Assembly (NCBI GenBank): GCA_964640175.1
Contig: CAZXFW010000007.1
Span: 1 to 64,000, forward strand
Origin: JACKDX01 sp964640175
GTDB taxonomy: Bacteria > Myxococcota_A > Polyangia > Polyangiales > GCA-016699535
Direction of reading: 5' to 3'
DNA length: 64,000 bases
Positions within the stretch are counted from its first letter, which is position 1. Every line of letters begins with the position of its first letter. The notes below the pieces were generated by a model, which did no database searches, was not told the DNA's origin, and saw only the letters and a list, made by a program, of their open reading frames with translations. The translations under genes and the position numbers were made by a program. Shown in pieces: positions 15,498 to 24,959 of the stretch.

Positions 15498-16877
15498 TCA
15501 CGTTCCGCCCGCGGCGACAGGGGAAGCACCTGGAAAGTTTGTTCCCGAGTTGTACCCGTCTAAGCGTACCCAGCCCGGTTGGCCTTGAGGCCCACCAGCT
15601 GCGTCATTGGCGCAGTGAAGGCGCCATCCGTGTTGAGACTGCCATTGGGTGAGTTGTGCATCGGTGACGATGGGGGGCAGCTCGGCCTGCATGTGAATCA
15701 GCTCCGATGTAAGTGGCGGGGCCGGCGCATTTATCGATAGTGACGGTGGATACTCCGATGCCGGTGCAACGTATAGAACCTTCCATCCTAACAACTGCGC
15801 TGCCAAGTAGCCACAGCTTGGCATCTCTGCAATTCCTCGGCGCGCACAGGTGTGATCCTGTCCGGGCAAACAATCCGGATCGTCCACGACTTCAATCCCT
15901 TGTCTGACACTCGCTATCCATCCTGAATAGCGTGCAACATCGATTGCAGTTGTGACAGTATAGTTCAAACCTCCTTGGGCTGAAGGCTGATTGCACGTGT
16001 TTAAGGGATCTACCACCCGAGAGATTAGCCCAACCAGTGTTCTATCTGCTGATCGAAAGATGCCTCCACCGCTATCCCCAGGGCAGGCATTGCCTGAAGG
16101 TAGTGCGGGAGGCTCTGACGGTGGCCCGAAGTAGGCGTTGTGGCTGGCTATGAAATCAAAAGTACGAATGTTTCCGTCAGCCAATGCTTTGTAAAAGTAA
16201 TCTACACCTAACTGAGATGTTGGGTACGCGTTTCCAAGACTACCGGCAAAGACAGGAGCAATGAACTCACGAAAGAACGTACTGGCCATAAACGCATTGG
16301 GTGCGAGACAGGTGCTGGATGCACGTCTGATCACATTTTCGCTTTCGCCATTCGGTAAGCCATAGCCAACCATGTCGAATCCGCAGGTTTGACTGTATCC
16401 GGCCTGTACGTCCGGATTACCCACGACGGCAATACTCGAGTCAGAAAACGCCTCTCCTTCAGTCACTAGCAACGCGATATCGTGTTGACTCAGGCGCATG
16501 TCGCGCTCAGGTCGATAACCAGGATGCACAACAACGCGCGCTACCTTGCGCACACCCACGAGAGGTTGGCTATTGAGGGGAACCTGACCAGGTAAAACGG
16601 CCATGGTTGCGGGTGGTTTCAAAACGACGTGAGCTGCTGTAAGTACAAGGTGTGGCCCAATGATAACTCCACTGCCTTGGGTGGACTGCGTTCCATCCTG
16701 GCTTGCAGCAGCGACGAATACGACAGAAGGATAAAGGTCGGTGTTAGAAACACCTCCAAGAATAGATGCGGGATCGTTGCCGAGTCCGTCATTAGAGGAT
16801 GCGCTACATGCGGTGATACCGACCAGCGATCCAAACAAAAGCGCCAAGACGCACCTGAAATTTACGCAATGAGGCAT
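15498..16877 (-). CDS. Secreted S1-fold serine protease lipoprotein
   Basis: A 459-aa exported protein. The signal peptide ends in the lipobox ITAC (Cys24), so it is probably a lipoprotein. An ILGG segment (39-42) resembles the activation cleavage site. The catalytic residues are His83 (TAAH), Asp133 (HDIALL) and Ser269 (GDSGG). Compared with classic S1 proteases there is a long insertion between Asp and Ser regions. A roughly 130-residue C-terminal extension has the repeated CxxxxxHxC-type Cys (CLPGQDHTC), probably a separate substrate- or surface-binding module that I cannot name. It is convergent with the RND permease gene. All three catalytic residues are present, so it should be active. 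Confidence 0.85.
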   Translation of the reverse strand: MPHCVNFRCVLALLFGSLVGITACSASSNDGLGNDPASILGGVSNTDLYPSVVFVAAASQDGTQSTQGSGVIIGPHLVLTAAHVVLKPPATMAVLPGQVPLNSQPLVGVRKVARVVVHPGYRPERDMRLSQHDIALLVTEGEAFSDSSIAVVGNPDVQAGYSQTCGFDMVGYGLPNGESENVIRRASSTCLAPNAFMASTFFREFIAPVFAGSLGNAYPTSQLGVDYFYKALADGNIRTFDFIASHNAYFGPPSEPPALPSGNACPGDSGGGIFRSADRTLVGLISRVVDPLNTCNQPSAQGGLNYTVTTAIDVARYSGWIASVRQGIEVVDDPDCLPGQDHTCARRGIAEMPSCGYLAAQLLGWKVLYVAPASEYPPSLSINAPAPPLTSELIHMQAELPPIVTDAQLTQWQSQHGWRLHCANDAAGGPQGQPGWVRLDGYNSGTNFPGASPVAAGGT

Positions 16878-16946
16878 AGAGGCTCTGCTATTTGCAAGTC
16901 CTATGCCATGATTCTTTTTGCAGAAAGGCGGGGATAAAAGCCAATG

Positions 16947-16969
16947 GTTGCGACAATTTCCGTCGCAAC
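16947..16969. other. 8-bp inverted repeat between protease and glycosyltransferase genes
   Basis: GTTGCGAC and GTCGCAAC enclose a 7-base loop. It lies downstream of the glycosyltransferase stop and upstream of the protease start, both on the minus strand. No T-run follows directly. It is either a weak terminator or an operator. The rest of 16878-17116 shows nothing else. Confidence 0.35.
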
Positions 16970-17116
16970 AGCGTGGGGTCAGTCAACCCTACAAGGGGGA
17001 TGTTGTACGCACTTGGACATTGGCTCCAAGGACAGCGGAGAGAATGAAGTCGGCACATACTGTGACTTTGGCAGCAGTAAAGTCGTCGGCGCTACAGAAT
17101 GCTTGGATTGAACCCG

Positions 17117-18046
17117 TTAACGAACTTGGCGAACAATGTACATGTCGGTGGTATTTGTAGCTCGGAGAATACGGATAAGATAGCTTCCGATAATGCCTAG
17201 GGTCATAAGAATTAACCCTGAAAAGAAAATAATCAGAAGCACTTGGGTCATGAAGCCTGAAACACCAATGCGGTTGGTTAAATAAAGACGCAAATAGTGT
17301 AGTGCTAGCAAAAGGCTTGTGATGGAAGATAAACATCCCACCCAACCCACAAAACGTAAAGGCAGGTCAGAGTAGTCGATGATCATGCATAAAAAATAAT
17401 TAACAAGATCGCGCAAGCGATAAGTCGATTTTCCTGTTTTACGAGGTTCGTGGGTGACCACAGTGTTTTGAATGCGGCGTGTAATACTAAACAATAAAAA
17501 CCCAATCACAGGGTTGGTACTGCGAAGTTTGACGACTTCGGCTACCACTTCTCGACGAAGCATACGAAAGCTGGTGAGGTCTAACTCGCGTGGTACACCG
17601 ATGGTATGGTAAGCGACTAGCTTAACGGCATAGGTCCCAAGCGTTCGGAGTAGCCCGTGTTTTTTCGTCGTGTATTTGCCGATGACAACATCGAGATTTT
17701 TCTGACGGATCGCATCGTAAAGAATAGCAATCTCCTCAGGGCGTTGTTGCAAGTCGTCGTCCATGGTAACGACATACTTTCCTTTAGAGTAGTGTAGACC
17801 ACATAAAACAGCTCGTTGCTGTCCAGAGTTTTTCATGAGTTGTACTAGCCGTATGCGAGGCTCACGTTGCTGTAGGCGTAGAAGCTCTTCCCAGGAACCG
17901 TCTTCGGAAGCATCGTCGACAAACACGATCTCGAAGGTGATATGAAGCTCTTCCAGTGCCGTGGAGAGTCTGCTGCACAGTTCGTCCAGCATGGGTTTGG
18001 AACGAAATACTGGAATTACCACCGAGATTTCAATGTCATCGGACAT
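17117..18046 (-). CDS. Family 2 glycosyltransferase, GtrB/DPM1-like, membrane bound
   Basis: Probably transfers a sugar from a nucleotide donor to a polyprenyl phosphate on the cytoplasmic face of the membrane, for later use in surface polysaccharide or protein glycosylation. The 309-aa chain has the GT-A donor motif VDDASEDGS (43-51) and the metal-binding MDDDLQ (95-100). Two C-terminal transmembrane helices (about 228-250 and 262-290) match the GtrB/ArnC layout. The start is the ATG at 18046. It stands alone between unrelated genes, so the sugar and acceptor are unknown. Confidence 0.85.
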   Translation of the reverse strand: MSDDIEISVVIPVFRSKPMLDELCSRLSTALEELHITFEIVFVDDASEDGSWEELLRLQQREPRIRLVQLMKNSGQQRAVLCGLHYSKGKYVVTMDDDLQQRPEEIAILYDAIRQKNLDVVIGKYTTKKHGLLRTLGTYAVKLVAYHTIGVPRELDLTSFRMLRREVVAEVVKLRSTNPVIGFLLFSITRRIQNTVVTHEPRKTGKSTYRLRDLVNYFLCMIIDYSDLPLRFVGWVGCLSSITSLLLALHYLRLYLTNRIGVSGFMTQVLLIIFFSGLILMTLGIIGSYLIRILRATNTTDMYIVRQVR

Positions 18047-18153
18047 GCGGAGACAAGGCTACCATGACCCTGAGTTCAAACAGAAAAAAGCTCAGTTTAG
18101 AGATTCAGGGGTAAATCAGCGGCTTGGAAGATCTGTCTTGGTTTAGGAGGCAG

Positions 18154-20196
18154 TTAATCTTTCAAGCGGGTTTTTAAAAGATCGATCGTATGTGTAGTAG
18201 GAAGAAGATGAGGCTGGTAACGGCTCCAGTGGCAAGTCAGTAATAGAATCTGTAGATGGTCGCCAACTTGTTTTAACAGGGTTGCCATAGTGGCCAGGCG
18301 TTCTTCGTCTGTTGCAACAAGTGCATCATCAAGAATGACAGGAAGGCTTTCACCATTGGCCAATATTTTCGCTGTTCCTAACCGAATGGCAATTCCTATT
18401 TGTTCTTTAGTCCCTGTGCTCAAGGACTCAAATGCATCGTTGCCCTGCTTGGGGCGGTGCACCCCCTTCACATTCATATCAGGTTCCAAGGAGACAACGC
18501 TTTCTGGAAAGATTGTATGAAGAAGTGGCTGAATTTCTTTTTGTACCGGCTGGATAATTTGCGCTTCGACTTCGCGTCGACAAGATTCAAAGGTATTGAA
18601 AAGAAGCTCTACGGCCTCTGCTCTGGCTTGTAGACGTTCCGCGGCTGAAGCCGCTTGGGTTAGTATACTCGATGCCGCATCCAGCCGTTCATGAAAGCCT
18701 AACATGTCTATGCCTGCCAATCGTCCTCTTAGTTCATGCAGCTGTTCCCGGAGCCGGGTACGCGAAGTGCGCAAGTGTTCAAGCTTTTGGTGGGTATCTT
18801 TGGCGTGTGCTTGTAGGGAAAGGATGCGCTTCCGAAGTGGCTGCATCTCTTGAGAAGCCTTCATGGCTTCTGTAATTTTAGACTGAGCATTCTTAGCAGT
18901 TTCAGCCAATATTTGATCAGTCCCGTTTGTGGCAATATGACTTTCAAGGTGTTGTGTCGCAGCTTGTAGGTCCGTTTGGGTTCGTTTCAATGCCTCATTA
19001 AGCCTATCTCGAATAGGAGTGTGGTTTGAAATGGGTTGAATAGTTAATTCAGCCAGACCACCAATGCGAATGGAATACGTGCTGTTAAGGTCGTGTGTCA
19101 GCTCCGTGTTTGAGGGAAGCGCTTGCGACTGTCCGTTGATTTCGATTGTTACGTCTTTAAGAGCACTTAACTGCATTTTTGCAAACGCTGGCAATTGGGA
19201 AGAATTTGCCTGCTGCACGTCTTCGGTGTGAGAGGTCAAGCGCTTATGGAGCTCTTTGAGACGCGCTTGTAGTTGCTGGCGAGTAGCTAATAATTCTTTG
19301 ACGTGTTTGTCACGGAGTTGTTCGGTTTCTAGTTGCGCTTGAGTTTCACGCAGCTTTTCTTCCGTAGGCTTAAGCGTGTCTAAGTCTTTCTGTGAAGCGT
19401 TGAGGGCTTGCTCCAATTTAGGGAACTCGGCTTCGATCGATTGCAATTCCGCATTCAGTTCGTCGATACGCACCATGGATTTTTCCACTGAGGCCTGTTG
19501 TTCCCGCAACCTGGTGTGTTCAGTTTTCGCTGTTGCCAGTACTTGTAAGGCTTCATGAAGCGGAGCACCTGTTTTGCGAGAAGGCTGGCCTGTGGCTGTG
19601 AAAAAAATATGGTATTCGTTAGCTACCGCAGTACGAATTGCATCGGTGTGGCTTCCTGCGAGCATTTCTTGATGAATGGATCTCAATTGTCCAACTAAAC
19701 TTTGTGCGCCATCGCTTTCAAGATCCGAAGCCGGTGATAATGCGCTGTGCCCTTGCCGTATCCAAAAGAGCGGCCAAAGTCCAAGGCTTTGTTTACCTGT
19801 GTTACCAGAAGTTGAGTTGACGAGCCCGAGGATACCTCGCAGGCGTAACTCTGCGTCTTCTCCATTTAAGTTAATGATATGTCCATTAGGATCATGAACA
19901 GTAAGCTGGCTTAGTCCTTTTGGCCCTGCGAAACGTTTATGGATACGATACTCATGTCCATGATGGGTAAACGTAACGGTGACTTCTGGTACAGCACCGT
20001 CTCTAGGCTGGATGGTGTTTAATCCCAGCCCGGTGATTTTAGCTCTGGTAGTGAGTCCCATCCAAAGCGCACGCATCAAGGTAGACTTCCCCGACTCATT
20101 GGGGCCATGCACCACATTGAGACCAGGATGGAGTGTCAATTGAATTGGCGCACTTAACACTCCAAAGTTGGCGACTTCGAGGGTTTTGATCAGCAT
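18154..20196 (-). CDS. SbcC/Rad50-like ATPase (YhaN type)
   Basis: The ATPase partner of a DNA-processing nuclease. The 680-aa protein is much shorter than classical SbcC (about 1000 aa). It has Walker A GPNESGKS (31-38), a coiled-coil middle broken by a small globular part, an ABC signature in the LSTGTKEQIGIAIR block near 590-605, and Walker B VILDDAL around 620-626. Its ATG overlaps the upstream nuclease gene by 7 bp, so the two are coupled. This is the arrangement of B. subtilis yhaO-yhaN, linked to DNA repair and competence. The role in DNA end processing is inferred from the family. Confidence 0.8.
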   Translation of the reverse strand: MLIKTLEVANFGVLSAPIQLTLHPGLNVVHGPNESGKSTLMRALWMGLTTRAKITGLGLNTIQPRDGAVPEVTVTFTHHGHEYRIHKRFAGPKGLSQLTVHDPNGHIINLNGEDAELRLRGILGLVNSTSGNTGKQSLGLWPLFWIRQGHSALSPASDLESDGAQSLVGQLRSIHQEMLAGSHTDAIRTAVANEYHIFFTATGQPSRKTGAPLHEALQVLATAKTEHTRLREQQASVEKSMVRIDELNAELQSIEAEFPKLEQALNASQKDLDTLKPTEEKLRETQAQLETEQLRDKHVKELLATRQQLQARLKELHKRLTSHTEDVQQANSSQLPAFAKMQLSALKDVTIEINGQSQALPSNTELTHDLNSTYSIRIGGLAELTIQPISNHTPIRDRLNEALKRTQTDLQAATQHLESHIATNGTDQILAETAKNAQSKITEAMKASQEMQPLRKRILSLQAHAKDTHQKLEHLRTSRTRLREQLHELRGRLAGIDMLGFHERLDAASSILTQAASAAERLQARAEAVELLFNTFESCRREVEAQIIQPVQKEIQPLLHTIFPESVVSLEPDMNVKGVHRPKQGNDAFESLSTGTKEQIGIAIRLGTAKILANGESLPVILDDALVATDEERLATMATLLKQVGDHLQILLLTCHWSRYQPHLLPTTHTIDLLKTRLKD

Positions 20197-21302
20197 GAGC
20201 TTTGCTTCAGTTGATAGAGGATTTGCAGTGCATAGGAAGCAGAAGCATTTCCTTGCTTTTCCATGTCCACTAAGCGGTCAATCGCCATGCGTACGTAGCC
20301 GTCCGAAGCGATGGTATCCAAGTCTTCGGCTGCAGCTTTTACCAAAAGTGAGCTGCTGTGTTCTCGATAGAATAACAAACGCAGTGAAGCGGATTCGACA
20401 CATTGATGTACGTCGCTTAGTTCAGAAAGAGTAAGTGTGCCTTTAAGTGTTAGGTTAAGCAGTGTGAGTCGAGGCGTAGTGAGTGTGTCGAGCCAGTGTC
20501 GCAAGGCTTCGATGTCAGAAGCGTGGTAGAGATCAAAGGAGTGTGACACCCATTGTGCTTGGCCAGTAGAGAGTGGTTCCACATGAGGCGTGGCACCATG
20601 TCCCTCAAGAGTCACAAGAAGCGCTTTGCCTGCTTGATTATCCTTAAAAGAGGTTGGTTCGGGTGTTCCGCAGTACCACGTGCGTTCGTCGATTTGCTGC
20701 ATTCCATGCCAATCTCCAAGCGCTAAATAATCAAGTTCTGCCGCTTTGGCTCGTCCAGGATCGATGAGATTGGGAACGGTGCCATCACCGCTTTGGTCAA
20801 AACGACGAATGCTTCCATGTGCGATTCCAATGCGAGGTGCATTATGACCGCCAAGCTGTGCGGTGATATGATGGGTGGGGTCAACGGCTTCATGGCGCTG
20901 GAGTAGGGGCGCAGGTAAAAGCCATGCGCCAGCATCCGATGTCAGGACAGCTTCTTTATGTGTAAAAATGATGAGATTGGCTGGTTTGTGCTTCAAGAAG
21001 AGATCATGATGATAGATTGAACCTAACCCACCATGATCGTGGTTACCGGGAATGGCATAGACCGGGCAGGGAAATGCAGCGATGCGCTCCAAAGCTTCAA
21101 GCACCACTTTTTCGCTGATGGTGTTGGCATCAAATAGATCCCCTGCAACGAGCACAAACGCTACCTGGTGTGTTTGGGCGAGATCGCATAGGCGATCGAT
21201 GGCAAGCATACGGAGCTCGCGAAGCTTTGCGGCCCCATCGCCGCAGACCCAATGAAAGGGCATACCGATTTGCCAGTCTGAGCTGTGGATAAATCGCACC
21301 AT
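20190..21302 (-). CDS. SbcD/Mre11-like metallophosphoesterase nuclease (YhaO type)
   Basis: The nuclease subunit paired with the ATPase immediately downstream. Metal-ligand motifs are clear: HSSDWQIG near 6-13, AGDLFD near 53-58, GNHDHGG near 86-92, then the later HGSIRRF and LALGDWHG blocks. The ATG at 21302 is preferred to a TTG six bases earlier. The 370-aa length fits YhaO-type proteins. It overlaps the ATPase gene by 7 bp. Expected activity is Mn-dependent exo- or endonuclease on DNA ends, by homology. Confidence 0.85.
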   Translation of the reverse strand: MVRFIHSSDWQIGMPFHWVCGDGAAKLRELRMLAIDRLCDLAQTHQVAFVLVAGDLFDANTISEKVVLEALERIAAFPCPVYAIPGNHDHGGLGSIYHHDLFLKHKPANLIIFTHKEAVLTSDAGAWLLPAPLLQRHEAVDPTHHITAQLGGHNAPRIGIAHGSIRRFDQSGDGTVPNLIDPGRAKAAELDYLALGDWHGMQQIDERTWYCGTPEPTSFKDNQAGKALLVTLEGHGATPHVEPLSTGQAQWVSHSFDLYHASDIEALRHWLDTLTTPRLTLLNLTLKGTLTLSELSDVHQCVESASLRLLFYREHSSSLLVKAAAEDLDTIASDGYVRMAIDRLVDMEKQGNASASYALQILYQLKQSSC

Positions 21303-21399
21303 GGGCAAGCCTATGGTGTCATAGACTAGCTTTGGGTTTGCGCCAACTCAAAACCACCCAAGAAGGCGACGGACCGCCATGTGCGGCTAGGCGCGTTAG

Positions 21400-22485
21400 T
21401 TAGCGCTGTTGCCCCATTTGTTGCTGGAGTTGTTGCAATAGTTCAGGTGGAATCTGTGCGCCGCCTCCCGGGGCCCCCGCTGGCATGGGCGCAGCGTTGG
21501 GATCTGGCGTTTCCTCTTTCTTTTCAGGTTCTTGGAAGTCAGAGGCTTTGGGGGTGAGGCGATCTGCGATGTATTTCCCTACCAGGTAGATGAGGCTTGT
21601 GCGGCCCTTGAGGTAGAAAAGGGAGGCATCTTCGGGTGTAGCTTTGCCTAAGCGAATGACAAACTCTTCGGGGGCCTTGCCCTCTTGGGGAGTGGCTTTG
21701 AGCGTGACAGTTCCTGAGGGTTTGTTTGCAAGCCCTGCAGTTTCATCTGTGGTTTCGGCGCTCGCAAAATCGCTTGCGTTAAGATTAGCCACGGCAGACA
21801 CCACCGTGCTTACTTGGCTGCTGCTGAAACGTTTGATGGGTTTAGAACCGGGTGCCAATGACCAGGTGTTGTCTTTTTGGATGAGGTGGAAGTTGCCATT
21901 TTTACTCTGGTAGACAACCTCGGTGATGGTTTCGGGTTTGATCTCTAAGATTTTTCGATTGCGCCAATCTTTAACTTCTTTGTTGAACGTCCATTTTAAT
22001 GGACCGTCAATTGCTAACACAGGTGTTTTGCCTGTTTCACGCACCATGGTATCTCCACCACGTGACGCTCCAATGAGCAGATCAGCCAATGGCTTGCCTT
22101 TGCTTTTGGCAATCACTCGGATGGCGTGTTTATCGTCAACTTCCAGGATGACGTGACTGCCGGACTCTGTTGCGGCAATCCCTTTGACGCTAAGTCCGGT
22201 GAGCTTTTCGACAGCCATTTCTACCGCTTTGGTATCAGCTTCTGCCGTCACAGGGGCTGCCACAGTCCAAGTACCGTTATGCTTAGTCAAGCGTACTGTG
22301 GGCTTGCTTTCAGGCCGGCGGATTTCAATCTCGTCCAATGTGTCTTCTTTAATAGAAGGAAGCTTCCCCTCCGGTTTGGCATCTTGGGCAAGTTCACTTT
22401 TACGCATAGTGACTGCCACAAGGGTGAGGCCGAGGAGCACAGCGAGAGCTGTAACAGCAATGGTTAAGCGCTTGTCTTTCAACAT
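21400..22485 (-). CDS. DUF4340 envelope protein, last gene of Gld-like ABC unit
   Basis: A 361-aa protein with one N-terminal membrane helix (about 8-26) and a periplasmic DUF4340 region made of repeated units (LDEIEIRRPESKPTVRLTKH and similar repeats further on). The C-terminus is Pro/Gly/Gln-rich, low complexity. DUF4340 genes typically follow gldG-like genes, as here (24 bp downstream). It probably acts with the ABC exporter on the outer face of the inner membrane, but no enzymatic motif is visible and the function is unknown. Confidence 0.75.
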   Translation of the reverse strand: MLKDKRLTIAVTALAVLLGLTLVAVTMRKSELAQDAKPEGKLPSIKEDTLDEIEIRRPESKPTVRLTKHNGTWTVAAPVTAEADTKAVEMAVEKLTGLSVKGIAATESGSHVILEVDDKHAIRVIAKSKGKPLADLLIGASRGGDTMVRETGKTPVLAIDGPLKWTFNKEVKDWRNRKILEIKPETITEVVYQSKNGNFHLIQKDNTWSLAPGSKPIKRFSSSQVSTVVSAVANLNASDFASAETTDETAGLANKPSGTVTLKATPQEGKAPEEFVIRLGKATPEDASLFYLKGRTSLIYLVGKYIADRLTPKASDFQEPEKKEETPDPNAAPMPAGAPGGGAQIPPELLQQLQQQMGQQR

Positions 22486-22509
22486 AAGTTCAATCCTTGA
22501 TGGTTGGTG

Positions 22510-24231
22510 CTAGAGCTTTAGATTGGCGTAGTGCTGTTTCCGACGTCGCCAGTAAAACAATCCGAACAAGGCAAAAGCGATCGGAAGCCCAAGTGTATGC
22601 ATCCAGCGATATGCAGATTTGGTTCGATTCCACTTAGTGCGAGCGGCTGTAAGTTTTTCTTTTGAGAGCTCAAGAGCGGCTTCAGCTTGCTTGGCATCGC
22701 CCTCTTTGCGCGCCTGTTCGAAATCTTCCTCGGCGTCTGCGAGCACTTCCAAAGCAGGATCTTTGAGCGGGGGCTCTTCGACATTTTTAGCGCGGATGGC
22801 CACCATGCCGGCATCTTGCGATAGCCAGTCAATGGCATTGAGTGCAAAGGCCATGGTGCTGGTCATTTGCCGTTCACCGGTGCGTGGGTTGGGTGGAGGA
22901 AGTGCGCGATCATCCAGCACGAATCCTGAGCCTACGACAAGAAGCCGTGCTTTTTTAGCGCTTGAGGGTGGTGCAGCGTCACCGGTTTCAGGCGTACTCA
23001 TGGGCGCGGCTGCCTTGGAGCCTTCGATGGCAACGATCAAAGGGAAGGGCCCCATGGGGTCGGCCGGTGCCCAACGTTGGCGAGGCGAAAGCTGAGCTTC
23101 GCTGTCAGTGATGAGCCATGAATTTTTAGAACTCTTGGCTAAGACATGAGGGGTGACTCCTTGTCCTTTGCCTGTTAACTTAAGGCGAGTGGTAAACGGC
23201 ATCTGCAACTGTGCCAGTTTGTAAAGCACGGGATGCTCCGCTTGCGTATCATCGATTTGGACTTCTGGCAGCAGAGGATACCTGACTGGAATTGCCAGCC
23301 CTGGGATATTGGTAGGCGCATTGACGCTTCCGCATTCTGCGTCTGCCACTAAATCAGCTTGTAGGGCGACACCCCATTCTTCAAGGAGTTTGTTGATTCC
23401 TGGGTCCACCGTGCTGGCCGCGCCGTCGAGTAACGCCTCAGGAAGTTTACGAGTGCCACCAAACACGCCCAACGATCCACCGCGGCGCAAATATCCTGCG
23501 AGGTTATTGACTTCAACTGGACTGAGCGGCGTTTGTGGGTTGACCAGCAAGATAGCCTTCATGTCTTTGGGCAAGTCTTGCGTGGCATCGACTTCTTCAA
23601 TGTCGTAAGTGCCCCGCGTCGCGTCTCTAAGGCCTGTAAGACCTTTTTCCAACGTTAGACTCTCATGTCCTTTGACGACACCAATGCGTGGTTTTTCACC
23701 AATCAGTTCTTTGATGATACGCGTGATTTGGTATTCGAGGCCTTCGGTGTTTTCCAAGAAGGGGATGGCTTTGTTTTCGCCCAGGTAATGGAACGAAAGG
23801 CCGCGGAAGGCTTGAACTTGTTCGATGCGGTCTTCGGTTAGATCGAGTGTGGGGACTTGTTGAACACCGTCGCTTTGCGCGGCTTCCTTTTCGGCATCAT
23901 CTTTAGGGTTGATGTACCGTACTTGGATCCGTCCATTGGAAAAGGATTCGTATTCTTCAAGAATGTCACGCGTGTAGCGTTCTAATCCATTGTAAGGATA
24001 GGGAAGATCTGGGGTGAAATACGCGCGGACTTCCAGTTTATCCTTAAGGCGTTTGGCAAGGTCCTTGGAGCCTTGGGACAACGAAAACATGCGGTTGCCT
24101 GTGAGGTCGATGCGTGCATGGGCAAATGTGCTGAGCACATTAAGCAAGATTAGGCTTGCAGCCACGACTATGAGAAACAAGGTCGCTTCACGACGCGCTT
24201 TTTTATGTTTTGTCTGTATGTCTTTGGTCAT
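22510..24231 (-). CDS. GldG-like ABC-system auxiliary membrane protein
   Basis: A 573-aa protein of the GldG/ABC_transp_aux family: an N-terminal TM (about 15-35), a large extracytoplasmic IFT52-like domain with the RAYFTPDLPYPYNGLERYTR region near 67-86, an Ala/Glu/Lys-rich coiled stretch near 500-545, and a C-terminal TM followed by a basic tail (WRRRKQHY). GldG proteins assist an ABC exporter that in Bacteroidetes is needed for gliding; in other phyla the substrate is unknown. The ATG directly abuts the permease stop. Confidence 0.82.
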   Translation of the reverse strand: MTKDIQTKHKKARREATLFLIVVAASLILLNVLSTFAHARIDLTGNRMFSLSQGSKDLAKRLKDKLEVRAYFTPDLPYPYNGLERYTRDILEEYESFSNGRIQVRYINPKDDAEKEAAQSDGVQQVPTLDLTEDRIEQVQAFRGLSFHYLGENKAIPFLENTEGLEYQITRIIKELIGEKPRIGVVKGHESLTLEKGLTGLRDATRGTYDIEEVDATQDLPKDMKAILLVNPQTPLSPVEVNNLAGYLRRGGSLGVFGGTRKLPEALLDGAASTVDPGINKLLEEWGVALQADLVADAECGSVNAPTNIPGLAIPVRYPLLPEVQIDDTQAEHPVLYKLAQLQMPFTTRLKLTGKGQGVTPHVLAKSSKNSWLITDSEAQLSPRQRWAPADPMGPFPLIVAIEGSKAAAPMSTPETGDAAPPSSAKKARLLVVGSGFVLDDRALPPPNPRTGERQMTSTMAFALNAIDWLSQDAGMVAIRAKNVEEPPLKDPALEVLADAEEDFEQARKEGDAKQAEAALELSKEKLTAARTKWNRTKSAYRWMHTLGLPIAFALFGLFYWRRRKQHYANLKL

Positions 24232-24945
24232 TTAAGCACTCCAGCGGCGGCGTTCGAGCGAGTGGAAAGCTAACGCCAGTGAAAAACCAATCAAGGAAAG
24301 GAAGTAGACTACATTACGTGTGTCGATCACGCCGCGGACCATGCTTCGGAAGTGATAATTGACCGAGAGCCATTCAAATACAGAGGCGGCTGCGCGCGGA
24401 AGAAACGGCACGAATCTATCAATGAACCAAAAAGCAAAACACATCGAAATTCCAATGAAAAAGGCAATAAGCTGATTTTCAGTCCAACTTGAAGCTAACA
24501 AACCAATACTCAACATGGCAGCGCCCTGTAACAGCAACGCAAGATATCCTGTGAATACAGGCCCCCAATCTAGATTACCAAGTGTCGAAACACTCAATGG
24601 GTAGACCGTGGTGATGAGCAACATGATGCTGTAAAGGCTAAATGCTGCCAGAAATTTTCCGAGAATGACTTCCCAGTCTCGAATAGGCATGGTGATAAGC
24701 AGCTCTAACGTGCCTTTGCCCCGTTCTTCTGCCAAAGCTCCCATGGTCATGGCGGGGGCTGCAAACACAAGAAGCAGTGACACGACTTGAAACAAATCTC
24801 GTACGGTTGCGCGTTTGACCAAGAAAAAATCTGGCCAGAAGAACACGCCAATCAACAATAGAAAAAGACAAGTGACAATGTAGGCCACAGGGCCACTGAA
24901 GTAACTGCGTAATTGCCGTTGCGCGATGGTAAGCGTTGCTTGCAT
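24232..24945 (-). CDS. ABC transporter permease (GldF-like)
   Basis: A 237-aa inner-membrane permease with about six hydrophobic helices. The conserved ABC-2 segment TMGALAEERGKGTLELLITMP (about 67-87) is the coupling helix region of this family. It lies between the ATP-binding subunit gene (15 bp upstream) and the gldG-like gene (immediately downstream). The three form one exporter with unknown cargo. Confidence 0.87.
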   Translation of the reverse strand: MQATLTIAQRQLRSYFSGPVAYIVTCLFLLLIGVFFWPDFFLVKRATVRDLFQVVSLLLVFAAPAMTMGALAEERGKGTLELLITMPIRDWEVILGKFLAAFSLYSIMLLITTVYPLSVSTLGNLDWGPVFTGYLALLLQGAAMLSIGLLASSWTENQLIAFFIGISMCFAFWFIDRFVPFLPRAAASVFEWLSVNYHFRSMVRGVIDTRNVVYFLSLIGFSLALAFHSLERRRWSA

Positions 24946-24959
24946 GGTGCCTCGTTGAG

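Noticed and set aside
21400..21490. Low-complexity Gln/Pro/Gly end of the DUF4340 gene as a sign of frameshift
   Set aside because: The frame is continuous to a normal stop, and disordered tails are common in this protein type.
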